Of a DNA stretch of 64,000 bases, positions 9,210 through 17,766 are shown piece after piece. The translations under genes were made by a program, and so were the position numbers. Below the pieces are notes generated by a model. It did not search any database. It saw only the letters and a list, made by a program, of their open reading frames with translations, and was not told where the DNA came from. Every line of letters starts with the position of its first letter. The first letter of the stretch is position 1. Source of the DNA: Amycolatopsis umgeniensis (GTDB lineage Bacteria > Actinomycetota > Actinomycetes > Mycobacteriales > Pseudonocardiaceae); the NCBI RefSeq assembly GCF_014205155.1, contig NZ_JACHMX010000001.1, positions 3,968,001-4,032,000 of the forward strand. The letters run 5' to 3'.

Positions 9210-9818
9210 TCAGCCGCACCCGTCCTGACCACCGACGTTGTGGCTGTACAGCTTCCACGTCTTCCCGGCCCCGGTGTACTTGTGGCCGTCGAAATGCGCG
9301 GCCTTGCGCTGCGAACCCTCATACCCCCAGGTGGCTGTCGAACCCTTGGAGTAGTTCTGTTCGTAGTGCAGGTGCGGGCGCCCGTTCGAGGTCTCGCCGG
9401 TGTGCCCGACGGCCCCGATCTTCCTGCCCTGCCCGATCTTGTCGCCCTTCTTCACCGAGCGGTACTTGAGGTGGATGTAGGTGGTGAACCAGTTCCCGCC
9501 GTGCCGGACCTGAATGATGTTCCCCGCACCCTTCGGATCGCTGTAGGACTGGACCACCGTCCCCGCCGCGGACGAGCGGACCCACAGGCCCTCGGTCCCG
9601 CCGATCGGCAGATGGGTGATGTCGAGCGCCGGATCGTGGCCCTTGTCCCAGGTATCCACCCGTACGTGCGTCTTGCACGTGAAGGGCAGCTGGAACTTCG
9701 GCTTGCCCGCCAGCATCTCCGCCTCGCTCGCGGCGACGTCCGGTGCGGCCGTCGCCGTGCCTCCCCCGAGCGCCAGCGCCGTCAGGACGGCGGCCAGCAC
9801 GGTCAGCTTCTTACGCAT
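9210..9818 (-). CDS. secreted M23/LytM-family metallopeptidase
   Basis: A 202-residue exported protein with a clean Sec signal peptide (MRKK, hydrophobic core, TATAAP cleavage region near residue 25). The catalytic domain shows the M23 HLHYE motif and an upstream GHDPALDI, where the usual HxxxD is spaced one residue wider. The YIHL segment supplies another conserved His. It should cut peptide cross-links in peptidoglycan. It lies 23 bp downstream of a small secreted protein on the same strand, probably in one operon. Confidence 0.85.
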   Translation of the reverse strand: MRKKLTVLAAVLTALALGGGTATAAPDVAASEAEMLAGKPKFQLPFTCKTHVRVDTWDKGHDPALDITHLPIGGTEGLWVRSSAAGTVVQSYSDPKGAGNIIQVRHGGNWFTTYIHLKYRSVKKGDKIGQGRKIGAVGHTGETSNGRPHLHYEQNYSKGSTATWGYEGSQRKAAHFDGHKYTGAGKTWKLYSHNVGGQDGCG

Positions 9819-9841
9819 GTTCTCCCCCTTTCAGGCAGTGG

Positions 9842-10219
9842 CTACCGCGCGCACTTTTCGTTGGAACCGCCGTCGTCGAACTTGGGCGAGTAGAACCAGC
9901 CGTTCTGGTTGGTGCCGTCGACCCGGCCGTGCGTCCAGTTGCCCCATTCGCAGTGGTACTGGACGTGCGTGCCCGACTTGACCGTGCCGAACGTGCCGCA
10001 GTTCGTGCCGGGGCCGGGGCGCCGCTGCGCGTTCTCCTTCAAGGAGCCGCTGCCCGAGTCGTAGTTGTGGTGCTCCGCGCCGCAGGTCCCCATCGGCGAA
10101 ACCCCCGCCGGTGTGAACGACGGCGCCGCGTCGGCCACGCTCGCCCCGCCGAACGCCAGGACCGCGGTGACCGGCAGGGCCGCCATCGCGCCGACCCGCT
10201 TCATGATTACCGATTTCAT
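9842..10219 (-). CDS. small secreted protein, possibly SH3-like
   Basis: A 125-residue exported protein. The start ATG at 10219 follows GGGGAGACG; a second in-frame ATG at codon 6 is possible. A signal peptide ends near ASVADAAP. The mature part has four cysteines and a stretch (HGRVDGTNQNGWFYS) resembling bacterial SH3-like wall-binding modules. As first gene of an operon with the M23 peptidase it may help target or regulate wall hydrolysis. The fold assignment is tentative. Confidence 0.7.
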   Translation of the reverse strand: MKSVIMKRVGAMAALPVTAVLAFGGASVADAAPSFTPAGVSPMGTCGAEHHNYDSGSGSLKENAQRRPGPGTNCGTFGTVKSGTHVQYHCEWGNWTHGRVDGTNQNGWFYSPKFDDGGSNEKCAR

Positions 10220-10481
10220 CGTCTCCCCTTCGATTCCGCCGGCGCCTCGGCCGGCACGAGAAGCGTCACCGATGGCCTCGGCACGGGACACGCCTTTTCG
10301 CCCTGACGAAAACCTGCCGCATCGACACCGTCTCGCCGGCGTCCCAGGCGGCCGTGTCCCCGCAGGTCAGAGGCGGGAAACCATCCCAGCGTCCCGGATC
10401 CGGCCGAACCGCTTGCTCCGCCGCGCCAGGAGCGTTTGGGTTGCCCCGGGGAATGAAGTGCCGTCTTGAGGGGGACGTGGC

Positions 10482-11462
10482 ATGACTTTGCGCATGGTCT
10501 TCGACCGCGACGATCTCCAGCGGATCCGGGTCGCCGAAACACCGGATCCGCTGTGGGAACTGGTCCTGGGTTCGCATCGGCTGAGAGATCACCGGCCGTC
10601 GTCCTTGCGGCGGCGGATCCAGCTGAACGCGCGCCAGGACGAACGTTCGGCGCGGGCTCTGAAGACCTTGTTCACGCTGGTCCCGCCGAAGGGGAACTTC
10701 CCGGATTTCCTCACCCCGGCCTGCCTGCCCGGATCACTCGAAAGTGGGTTCGAGGCAGTGGCGTGCACCTCTCGCGCGCGGCTGCGGGCCGACCTCCGGA
10801 CCGTGTTCACCGGCGCCGCCCCGCACTGGGTGAAACGGCTCGCCGACGGTGATCGCGACGAGGTCCATCGGGTCGTCGGCGCCCTGCGCGACGCGTACGA
10901 CCTGGTGATCGCGCCGATCTGGCACAGCGTGCGCGAGACCGTGGCCGCCGACCGCGCGGAGCGGGTCCGCATACTGGCCGGGTCGGGGGCGGGGGCGCTG
11001 GTGAGCGGTATCCCCGGTGTCCGCGGCTGGGACGGCGAGGTGCTGGAGATCGCGTATCCGGCGGAGCGGACCGTCCGCCTCGGCGGGCGGGGGCTGACGC
11101 TGATCCCGAGCCGGTTCTGCGCGGACAGGCCGGTCACGTTCATCGATCCGGAGCTGCCGCCGGTGCTGCTCTACCCCGCGGGCCGGACCCTCGCCCGCCA
11201 GGGCGCGACCACCCCCGAACTGGTGGCGCTCCTCGGCCGGACGCGGGCCGAAAGCCTCGGCGCCCTGCGCGTACCGCGGACGACCAGCAAGCTGGCCTCA
11301 TGCCTCGGCACCTCGATCGGCACCGCGAGCAAACAGGCCGCCGTGCTGCGCGAGGCCGGGCTCGTCACCAGCGTCCGCCAGGGCGGCGCGATCCTGCACC
11401 ACCTCACCCAGCTCGGTATGGCCCTGCTCGCCGCCGAGATCCACGAAGGGATCCGTCCATGA
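10482..11462 (+). CDS. ArsR-type winged-helix regulator (DUF5937-like N-terminus)
   Basis: A 326-residue cytoplasmic protein. The first about 230 residues form an actinobacterial effector-like domain (DUF5937-type). The C-terminus, from about residue 245, is a winged helix with TSKLASCLGTSIGTASKQAAVLREAGLV as recognition region. Such proteins usually repress or activate neighbouring genes. The stop overlaps the start of the downstream secreted nuclease gene (ATGA), so the pair is co-expressed. The 262-bp gap before it is shared with the divergent wall-protein operon. The effector is unknown. Confidence 0.8.
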   Translation: MTLRMVFDRDDLQRIRVAETPDPLWELVLGSHRLRDHRPSSLRRRIQLNARQDERSARALKTLFTLVPPKGNFPDFLTPACLPGSLESGFEAVACTSRARLRADLRTVFTGAAPHWVKRLADGDRDEVHRVVGALRDAYDLVIAPIWHSVRETVAADRAERVRILAGSGAGALVSGIPGVRGWDGEVLEIAYPAERTVRLGGRGLTLIPSRFCADRPVTFIDPELPPVLLYPAGRTLARQGATTPELVALLGRTRAESLGALRVPRTTSKLASCLGTSIGTASKQAAVLREAGLVTSVRQGGAILHHLTQLGMALLAAEIHEGIRP

Positions 11463-12220
11463 AATCGGTACTCGTCGCCGTCGCCCTGCTCCTGGGCACG
11501 GCCACCCCCGCCGCCGCGGCGGCGGATTTCCCGGTACTGCAGCTGAATCTCTGCCGCAGTGGCGTCGCGAACTGCTTCAACCAGGGCGGGACGAACCCGA
11601 TGGCCAAGGCGGCGAGCACGATCGTCGCGGTGAACCCGGCCGTCGTGACGGTGAACGAAGCCTGTTCGTCGGAGACGACGAAGCTGGCGGCCGACGTCAA
11701 GGCGCAGTCCGGCCGGGCTTACACGGTCGTGTGGCAGCCCGTCGGCAAGAAGGAGAACGGCAAGACCACACCGTATCCGTGCACGTCAGGACGCGGCGAG
11801 TACGGCATCGCGGTGCTGGCCCGGCAAGACCTCGGCGCGGTGAAGGCGCGCGAGGGCGGTTACTACGGGCCGCAGGACGGCGGGACGGAACAGCGCGCTT
11901 ACCTGTGCGCGAAGTTCGCCACGGTCAACGCGTGCACCACACATCTCTCGACGAAGCGGCCCGCCGTCGAACAGCAGTGCCAGGACCTGAAGAACCTGCT
12001 GGCGAAGTACGGCTCGGGAACCGTGTTCGGCGGTGACCTGAACCTGCGCTACCCCGGCGATCCGAGCGCGCAGGCGTGTGTCCCCGCCGGATCGTTCCGG
12101 AAGGGCGACGGCAGCGTGCAGCACGTCATCGCCGGTGGCGCCTTCGGCTTCGGAAGCTCCGGCAAGACGTCGATCCCCGGCACCGATCACCCGGCTCGGC
12201 GCGTCACCTTGACCCGCTGA
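11459..12220 (+). CDS. secreted endonuclease/exonuclease/phosphatase family protein
   Basis: A 253-residue exported protein. The start ATG at 11459 overlaps the upstream stop, and the frame begins with a signal peptide cut near ATPAAAAADF. The body has DNase I-like EEP signatures: an LQLNLC strand, a conserved Glu in VTVNEACS, the GGDLNLR motif and a terminal TDHPARR (catalytic Asp-His). Multiple cysteines suggest extracellular disulfides. The substrate (nucleic acid, phospholipid or sugar phosphate) is not predictable. It ends 17 bp from the convergent dnaX gene. Confidence 0.83.
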   Translation: MKSVLVAVALLLGTATPAAAAADFPVLQLNLCRSGVANCFNQGGTNPMAKAASTIVAVNPAVVTVNEACSSETTKLAADVKAQSGRAYTVVWQPVGKKENGKTTPYPCTSGRGEYGIAVLARQDLGAVKAREGGYYGPQDGGTEQRAYLCAKFATVNACTTHLSTKRPAVEQQCQDLKNLLAKYGSGTVFGGDLNLRYPGDPSAQACVPAGSFRKGDGSVQHVIAGGAFGFGSSGKTSIPGTDHPARRVTLTR

Positions 12221-12237
12221 ACACCGCGTTCAGAGGA

Positions 12238-14289
12238 CTAATTGCGTTCTTCGAGCGGACGCGCGTTGAGGTGGTCGGCGAGCAGCTTCCTGGCGATCTC
12301 TTCCGGGTCCTTGTCGGGCGGGAGCGGCGGAGGCGGGGGCGCGGGGCTCGCGTCCTCGGAGTACAGCTCCTCGTCGTCCTCGACCGGCTCGGGCGGGAGC
12401 GGGATGTCCGGCTCGGTGGTCGCCACCTTCGGCCGCTGAGGTTCCGGTTTCGGCTGCGGAGGCGCCGGAGCGGCACCGGGCGCCTCGGCGGACCGGCGGG
12501 TGAAGGAGCGCTCGGGGGCGGGCGGTGCCGGCGCGGCCTTGGGCGCGGCGACCGGCCGGGCCTGCGCGGCGCCGTGGACGCACCGGACCTGCCAGTCTCC
12601 GCCGAAGACCTCCTTGAACGCGGCCGCGATCCGCTCCGCGTTGTGCGGCTCGGAAAGACGGCGCGCCAGCGGTTCCGCGTTGTGCGTCAGCGTGACGGCG
12701 TTGCCCTCGACGGTCGCCACACTGGCCTGCGTGAGCATCGACGCCGTCACGGTGCCGCCGGGCGCCTTGCGGATCGCGGTCAGCACGTTCGGCCAGCGAC
12801 CGCGGATGCCCTCCGTGTCCGTGCCGCCCGCCGACGCCGCGGCAGGCGCGGCCGGAGGCGGGGTGGGCGCGGAAGGACGTTGCGGGGCGGGCCGTTCGGC
12901 GACCGGCTCGGGCCGCGCGACGGGCTGAGGCGCCGGTGCGGGTTGCCGGGCGGGTTCGGGCTGCTGGGCGGGAGCGGCGGACCGTTGCGACGGCCGCTGG
13001 AACTCGCGCACGGGCTCGCCCGCGGGAGCCGGTGCCGGAGCCGCCTGAGCGACCGGGGCGGCCGGAGCGACCTGAGTGACTTGTGCGGCGGGGGCGGCCT
13101 GGACGGCTTGGGCGGCGGGCGCCGGGGCCGAAGCGGCACGGCGCTCGAGCCTTTCGAGCCGGGCGAGCAGCGCGGCGGTGCCCTCGGCGACCGACGGCAG
13201 CAGCATCCGCGCGGTCAGCAGTTCCAGCACCAGCCGCGGCGAGGTCGCGCCGCGCATCTCCAGAAGTCCACTGTGGACGATGTCGGCGTAGCGCGAGAGC
13301 GTGGCGGGCTCCAGCTTGCCCGCCTGCTCCTTCATCTTCTTGAGCTCGTCGTCCGGCGCCGAGACCAGTCCGCGCTCGCCCGCGTCCGGCACCGAACGCA
13401 GCATCACCAGGTCACGCAGGCGATCGAGCAGGTCGGTGGCGAACCGGCGCGGGTCGTGCCCGGCCTCGGCGAGGCTTTCGACGGTGCCGAAAACCGCGGA
13501 CGCGTCGTCCGCGGCCAGCGCGTCGACCATGCCGTCGATGAGCGCGACGTCGGTGACGCCCAGCAGCGACACCGCCCGCGGGTAGTCGACGCCGTCCGGC
13601 CCGGCGCCCGCGAGCAACTGGTCCAGCACCGACTGCGTGTCCCGCGCGGAACCGCCGCCCGCGCGGATGACCAGCGGGTACACGGCGGGCTCGACCTTCG
13701 CGCCCTCGGCGGCGACGTTGCGTTCGAGCAGCTCGCGCATGGAACTGGGCGGGATCAGCCGGAAGGGGTAGTGGTGCGTCCGCGACCGGATGGTGGGCAG
13801 CACCTTGTCCGGTTCGGTGGTCGCGAAGATGAAGATCAGGTGCTCGGGCGGCTCTTCCACGATCTTCAGCAGGGCGTTGAAGCCCTGTGTGGTGACCATG
13901 TGCGCCTCGTCGATGATGAAGACGCGGTAGCGCGAGTCCGCCGGGGCGTAGAAGGCCCTGTCCCGCAGCTCACGGGCGTCGTCGACACCACCGTGGCTGG
14001 CCGCGTCGAGCTCGGTGACGTCGACGCTGCCGGGGCCTTCGGGCGCGAGGTTGCGGCACGAGTTGCACTCGCCGCACGGATCCGGTGTCGGGCCCTTCGC
14101 GCAGTTCAGCGACCGCGCCATGATGCGCGCGCTCGACGTCTTTCCGCAGCCGCGGGGGCCCGAGAAGAGGTAGGCGTGGTTGATCCGGCCCGCCGCCAGC
14201 GCGATGCGCAGCGGATCGGTCACATGCTCCTGCCCGACGACCTCGGCGAAGGTAGCCGGACGGTACTTTCGGTACAGCGCTAATGCCAC
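12238..14289 (-). CDS. dnaX: DNA polymerase III subunit gamma/tau
   Basis: A 683-residue clamp-loader ATPase. Walker A GPRGCGKT is at 44-51, the zinc-binding cysteines at 63, 72, 75 and 78, Walker B IIDEAH at 125-130, and TTEPDKVLPTIRSR contains the SRC-like sensor region. After the AAA+ lid and collar, an Ala/Pro-rich linker (about residues 400-550) and an acidic C-terminus follow, so only a full-length tau-like product is evident. I pick the GTG at 14289 (VALALYRKYRP) to match the family N-terminus. Codon 3 is TTA, rare in such genomes. The gene is divergent from the spermidine-synthase-like gene by 30 bp. Confidence 0.95.
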   Translation of the reverse strand: MALALYRKYRPATFAEVVGQEHVTDPLRIALAAGRINHAYLFSGPRGCGKTSSARIMARSLNCAKGPTPDPCGECNSCRNLAPEGPGSVDVTELDAASHGGVDDARELRDRAFYAPADSRYRVFIIDEAHMVTTQGFNALLKIVEEPPEHLIFIFATTEPDKVLPTIRSRTHHYPFRLIPPSSMRELLERNVAAEGAKVEPAVYPLVIRAGGGSARDTQSVLDQLLAGAGPDGVDYPRAVSLLGVTDVALIDGMVDALAADDASAVFGTVESLAEAGHDPRRFATDLLDRLRDLVMLRSVPDAGERGLVSAPDDELKKMKEQAGKLEPATLSRYADIVHSGLLEMRGATSPRLVLELLTARMLLPSVAEGTAALLARLERLERRAASAPAPAAQAVQAAPAAQVTQVAPAAPVAQAAPAPAPAGEPVREFQRPSQRSAAPAQQPEPARQPAPAPQPVARPEPVAERPAPQRPSAPTPPPAAPAAASAGGTDTEGIRGRWPNVLTAIRKAPGGTVTASMLTQASVATVEGNAVTLTHNAEPLARRLSEPHNAERIAAAFKEVFGGDWQVRCVHGAAQARPVAAPKAAPAPPAPERSFTRRSAEAPGAAPAPPQPKPEPQRPKVATTEPDIPLPPEPVEDDEELYSEDASPAPPPPPLPPDKDPEEIARKLLADHLNARPLEERN

Positions 14290-14319
14290 GGCCGCGAGGA
14301 TACCGGGAGGGACCGACAG

Positions 14320-15153
14320 GTGAGACCAGCACCGACCCCAGGCACGTATCTGGTCCGCTTCGGCACCGCCGAGCTGCTCCGCGACGCCGATCGCCCCAAC
14401 GCCTGGACGATCTCGGTCGACGGCGTGGCCCAGTCGCACGTCGACCTCGACGACCCCACGGATCTCGAGTTCGACTACATCCGCCGGATCGCCGACATCG
14501 TCGACTGCCTCGGCGAAGGCCCGCTCGACGCGTTGCACGTCGGCGGGGCGGCCTGCACGCTTCCCCGGTACATCGCCGCCGCACGGCCGCGCTCACGGCA
14601 ACTGGTCTTCGACGCCGACGGCGAGCTCGTCGCGCTCGTCCGCGAGCAACTGGGCTTGAAGGGCCTGAAGGTCCGTGTCGGTGACGGCCGCGAAGGCGTC
14701 TCCGGCAGGTACGACGCTTCGGCCGACCTTGTCATCGTGGACGCCTTCGAACGCGGCGTGCTCGCCGGCGGTCTCGCGACCGTGGAGTTCACGAACGAGG
14801 TCGCGCGTGTCCTCAGGCCGGCCGGAACTTACGTCGCCAACGTCTCCGACGGCCCGAACCTGCCGTTCCTTCGCCGTTTCCTGGCGACCCTCGCCACTTC
14901 TTTCCCTCACCTGGCGATCTTGGCCGAGCCAGGCGTCCTCCGAGGCCGCCGCTTCGGCAACATCGTGGTCGCCGCCTCGCGCACGGAACTCCCCGTGCCG
15001 GACCTGACCCGCCGAGCCGCGTCGTCGGCCTACCCGGCCCGCTGCGTCGCCGGCCAAGACCTCCGCGACCTGCAAGGCAAAGCGAAACCCATCACGGACG
15101 CGGACGCTCTACCGTCACCGATCCCACCAAAAGACGTCTTCGGAATCTTCTAA
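14320..15153 (+). CDS. spermidine synthase-like protein
   Basis: A 277-residue Rossmann-type protein starting at GTG 14320. It has the polyamine-synthase/SAM-binding layout: LDALHVGGAACTLPRYI (glycine loop), LVFDADGELVALV (acidic residue for the adenosyl moiety) and DLVIVDAFERG. It lacks clear polyamine-pocket residues and could be a methyltransferase-like member of the family, as is common in actinobacteria. Its promoter must lie in the 30 bp shared with dnaX. Confidence 0.72.
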   Translation: MRPAPTPGTYLVRFGTAELLRDADRPNAWTISVDGVAQSHVDLDDPTDLEFDYIRRIADIVDCLGEGPLDALHVGGAACTLPRYIAAARPRSRQLVFDADGELVALVREQLGLKGLKVRVGDGREGVSGRYDASADLVIVDAFERGVLAGGLATVEFTNEVARVLRPAGTYVANVSDGPNLPFLRRFLATLATSFPHLAILAEPGVLRGRRFGNIVVAASRTELPVPDLTRRAASSAYPARCVAGQDLRDLQGKAKPITDADALPSPIPPKDVFGIF

Positions 15154-15204
15154 ACCGCACCAGATCTTTTAAACCGCACCATCTCACCCAGCCGACCAAC
15201 CGTC

Positions 15205-15260
15205 GGGGGTCCGGGGGGCGAAGCCCCGCCGGGCGGGCTTGGGGTCGCACCCCAAAAAAT
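15205..15260. terminator. GC-rich double hairpin between convergent transcripts
   Basis: Two short hairpins, GGGGCGAAGCCCC at 15215-15227 and GGGGTCGCACCCC at 15241-15253, lie next to a run of six A on the plus strand (six U for the SRP RNA transcript reading leftward). It separates the spermidine-synthase-like gene from ffs and probably stops one or both. Confidence 0.5.
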
Positions 15261-15265
15261 AAGGC

Positions 15266-15351
15266 GGACCCCGCGCACCCGTCAGAGCTCGCTTATCCTT
15301 GCTGCCTTCCGGCCCTGGGGAGGTTCACAAGATGGACGCCGCGCGGGATCC
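15266..15351 (-). ncRNA. ffs: signal recognition particle RNA (4.5S type)
   Basis: On the minus strand the apical SRP signature is explicit: GTGAACC, then CCCCAGGGCCGGAAGGCAGC and AAGGATAAGC, which forms the Ffh-binding helix 8 with its GGAAG loop. The ends pair as an 11-bp closing stem (15341-15351 with 15266-15276, one G-U). The boundaries come from that stem and could be off by a few bases. The RNA scaffolds Ffh for co-translational targeting of membrane proteins. Confidence 0.92.
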
Positions 15352-15358
15352 GTGGACC

Positions 15359-15364
15359 AGTGTA
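15359..15364 (-). promoter_or_regulatory. candidate -10 element for ffs
   Basis: The minus strand reads TACACT seven bases before the first base of the SRP RNA stem, the right spacing for a principal-sigma -10 box. I see no strong -35 hexamer 16-18 bp further upstream. Confidence 0.5.
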
Positions 15365-15400
15365 GCCGCTCCGTTCGGGCCATGGAGGACAGTGGGGGGT

Positions 15401-16291
15401 ATGAGTACTCCCACCTGGGAAGATGTCCTGAAGGCGGCCGATGCCGTCCATCCGTTCGTGCGACGCACGCCGGTGTTGCGCGCCGAAGTCGACGGGCGGC
15501 CGTTGGTCCTCAAGCTGGAGCATCTGCAGCGGAGCGGGTCGTTCAAACTGCGGGGCGCGGTGAACGCGCTGGTGAGCGGGCCGTTGCCGGAGCGGGTGCT
15601 GACGGCGTCCGGCGGCAACCACGGGCTGGGCGTGGCGACGGCGGCTTCGCTGTTGAATCTGCCTGCGACGGTGTATGTGCCGGAGTCGGCTCCGCAGGCT
15701 AAGACGGACAGGATCGAGGCAGCAGGCGCGAAGCTCATCCGTCACGGAGCGACGTACGCCGAGGCGGCCGCGAAGGCGCTCGAAGCCGCCTCTGAGCCGG
15801 GTACGCGGTACCTGCACGCGTACGACGATCCTGTCGTTGTCGCCGGTCAGGGCACTGTGGCGGCCGAAGTGGTCCAGGACGCGCCGGACGTCGACGCGTT
15901 CCTGGTCGCGGTCGGCGGTGGCGGCCTGGTCGCCGGGACGTCGCTGGCCGGGGTGCCGACGTTCGCGGTCGAGCCGGAGCGGTGCCGCGCGCTCGGGGCG
16001 GCGCTGGAGGCGGGTGAGCCCGTGGACGTGGAGATCGACTCCGTGGCGGCGTCCGCGCTGGGCGCGACCAGGATCGGGGGCGTGCCTTTCGAGGTACTCC
16101 GGGGCCGGGTGACGTCCGTGCTGGTCAGCGACGCGGAACTGCTCGCCGCGCGGGACAGGCTCTGGGAGGAGTTCCGCCTCGCCGTCGAACCGGCCGCCGC
16201 GGTGCCGTTCGCCGCGTGGCTGGCGGGGCGGACCGAGCGCGAGCTGCCCTGCGTCATCCTGTGCGGCGCCAACAGTGAGTGGACCCCCTGA
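15401..16291 (+). CDS. PLP-dependent serine/threonine dehydratase-like enzyme
   Basis: A 296-residue type II fold PLP enzyme. The Schiff-base lysine lies in GSFKLRGA, the ASGGNHGLG motif binds substrate carboxylate, and VGGGGLVAG is the phosphate loop. A C-terminal CGANS replaces the usual SGGN-type motif. It likely deaminates serine or threonine to 2-oxo acid plus ammonia, though racemase activity is possible in this family. No ACT regulatory domain is present, so it is catabolic-type by length. The ATG at 15401 follows a GGGGGG ribosome binding site; the longer frame upstream overlaps ffs and is rejected. Confidence 0.83.
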   Translation: MSTPTWEDVLKAADAVHPFVRRTPVLRAEVDGRPLVLKLEHLQRSGSFKLRGAVNALVSGPLPERVLTASGGNHGLGVATAASLLNLPATVYVPESAPQAKTDRIEAAGAKLIRHGATYAEAAAKALEAASEPGTRYLHAYDDPVVVAGQGTVAAEVVQDAPDVDAFLVAVGGGGLVAGTSLAGVPTFAVEPERCRALGAALEAGEPVDVEIDSVAASALGATRIGGVPFEVLRGRVTSVLVSDAELLAARDRLWEEFRLAVEPAAAVPFAAWLAGRTERELPCVILCGANSEWTP

Positions 16292-16293
16292 AA

Positions 16294-17766
16294 TCAGGCC
16301 GTCCGCAACCGGACCTGGAACTCCGTCCGCCCCGGACGGCTCGTGACCCCGACCTGCCCGCCGTGCGCGGTGACGACCGCCGCGACGATGGCGAGGCCGA
16401 GTCCGGTGCTGCCCGCGGCCCGTGACCGCGAATCGTCGCCGCGGGCGAACCGTTCGAAGACGTCCGGGAGGATCTCCGGCGGGATCCCCGGCCCACCGTC
16501 GACAATGGACAGTGTAGCCATCGAATCCACTATGGACAGAGAGGTGGCGACCTCGGTCCCCGCCGGGGTGTGCGTGCGGGCGTTGCCCAGCAGGTTGATC
16601 ACCACCTGGTGCAGCTGATCGGCGTCGCCGAGGACGGTGATCGGCTCGGGCGGGACCTCCAGCAACCACTGGTGTTCCGGCCCGGCGACGTGCGCGTCGG
16701 CGACGGCGTCCGCGACCAGCCGGGAGAGATCGACGGACTCGTGCACCACCGGGCGGCCGGAATCGAGCCGCGCGAGCAGCAGCAGATCCTCGACCAGACC
16801 GGTCATCCGCGTCGACTCCGACTCCACGCGTCCCATCGCGAAGGCGATGTCCGGCGGCACCTCGGAGCCGGACCGCCGGGTGAGTTCCGCGTAACCGCGG
16901 ATGGCCGCGAGCGGGGTCCGCAGTTCGTGGCTGGCGTCCGCGACGAACCGGCGCACCCGGCTCTCACTGGCCTGACGGGCGGACAGCGCTTGGGAAATGT
17001 GGCCGAGCATGCGGTTGAGCGCGAAGCCGACCTTGCCGACCTCCGTCCGCGGGTCGGTGTCCACTTCGGACACTCGTTCCGACAGCGCGACCTCGCCGCG
17101 GTCCAGCGGGAGTTCGGCGACCCTGGTCGCGGTGGCGGCCAGGCGGTCGAGGGGTTTCATGGTGCGCCGCACGGTCACGGCGCCAAGCGCGCCCGCCAGC
17201 ACGATGCCGCCGACGGCGACCCCGCCGAAGATGAAACCGAGGTTCCACAACGTATCCGTGACGTCCTTGGTGGGCAGCCCGGTGATCGAGACGCCACCGT
17301 TGGAAGTCGGCTTCGCCACGACGCGGTACTCACCGAGCGGCCCGAGGTCCACGTCGCTGGGCTCGCTACCCGGCCCCGAACGCAGCAGGGTGTCGATCTG
17401 GGCCCGGGTGATTTCGTCGTGAGGGAAGGGTTCGCTGACCTTCGCGTCGTAACTGGACCGCAGTACCGCGGCGAGCACACGTCCGTCCGGCAACACGTTC
17501 ACGAACAACGAACCGGTGCTCTGCCCGTAGGCGCGCAAACCCTCGGGAACCCTTTCCCCGCCGGGACGGCCTTGTGGCGGCGGACGGCCCGCGCGTTGAC
17601 TGGTCTCGTCGAGCCGGGCGTCGAGCTGGTCGATCAGGAAGCCTCGCAGCGCCAGTTCGGTCACCACGCCCACCACCAGGCAGACCAGCGCGAGCAGCCC
17701 CGCGACCTGCGCGATCAGCCGTCGCCGCAGGGACCAAGGCCGCCTACCCCGCGGGCTTGAGGACAT
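16294..17766 (-). CDS. sensor histidine kinase (HAMP-HisKA type)
   Basis: A 490-residue membrane sensor. TM1 is at about residues 15-38, an extracytoplasmic sensor loop runs to about 160, and TM2 near 170-192 is followed by HAMP. The phosphoacceptor is His280 in ASHELRTPLAAIRGY. The ATPase domain has an N-box with GNARTHTP and the G-box DGGPGIPPE. The ATG overlaps the end of the response-regulator gene by 23 bp, giving the classic regulator-kinase operon. The signal is unknown. Confidence 0.9.
   Translation of the reverse strand: MSSSPRGRRPWSLRRRLIAQVAGLLALVCLVVGVVTELALRGFLIDQLDARLDETSQRAGRPPPQGRPGGERVPEGLRAYGQSTGSLFVNVLPDGRVLAAVLRSSYDAKVSEPFPHDEITRAQIDTLLRSGPGSEPSDVDLGPLGEYRVVAKPTSNGGVSITGLPTKDVTDTLWNLGFIFGGVAVGGIVLAGALGAVTVRRTMKPLDRLAATATRVAELPLDRGEVALSERVSEVDTDPRTEVGKVGFALNRMLGHISQALSARQASESRVRRFVADASHELRTPLAAIRGYAELTRRSGSEVPPDIAFAMGRVESESTRMTGLVEDLLLLARLDSGRPVVHESVDLSRLVADAVADAHVAGPEHQWLLEVPPEPITVLGDADQLHQVVINLLGNARTHTPAGTEVATSLSIVDSMATLSIVDGGPGIPPEILPDVFERFARGDDSRSRAAGSTGLGLAIVAAVVTAHGGQVGVTSRPGRTEFQVRLRTA

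Noticed and set aside
10220..10481. A c-di-AMP (ydaO-type) riboswitch before the wall-hydrolase operon
   Set aside because: This class often precedes actinobacterial wall hydrolases, but the 262-bp gap shows none of the conserved sequence blocks that I could recognise.
12076..14283. A 735-codon open frame antisense to dnaX
   Set aside because: Low-complexity Arg/Gly translation and no start site; dnaX on the other strand is unambiguous.
15299..15400. An N-terminal extension of the PLP dehydratase upstream of ATG 15401
   Set aside because: The extension would be translated from within the SRP RNA gene and has no family similarity.
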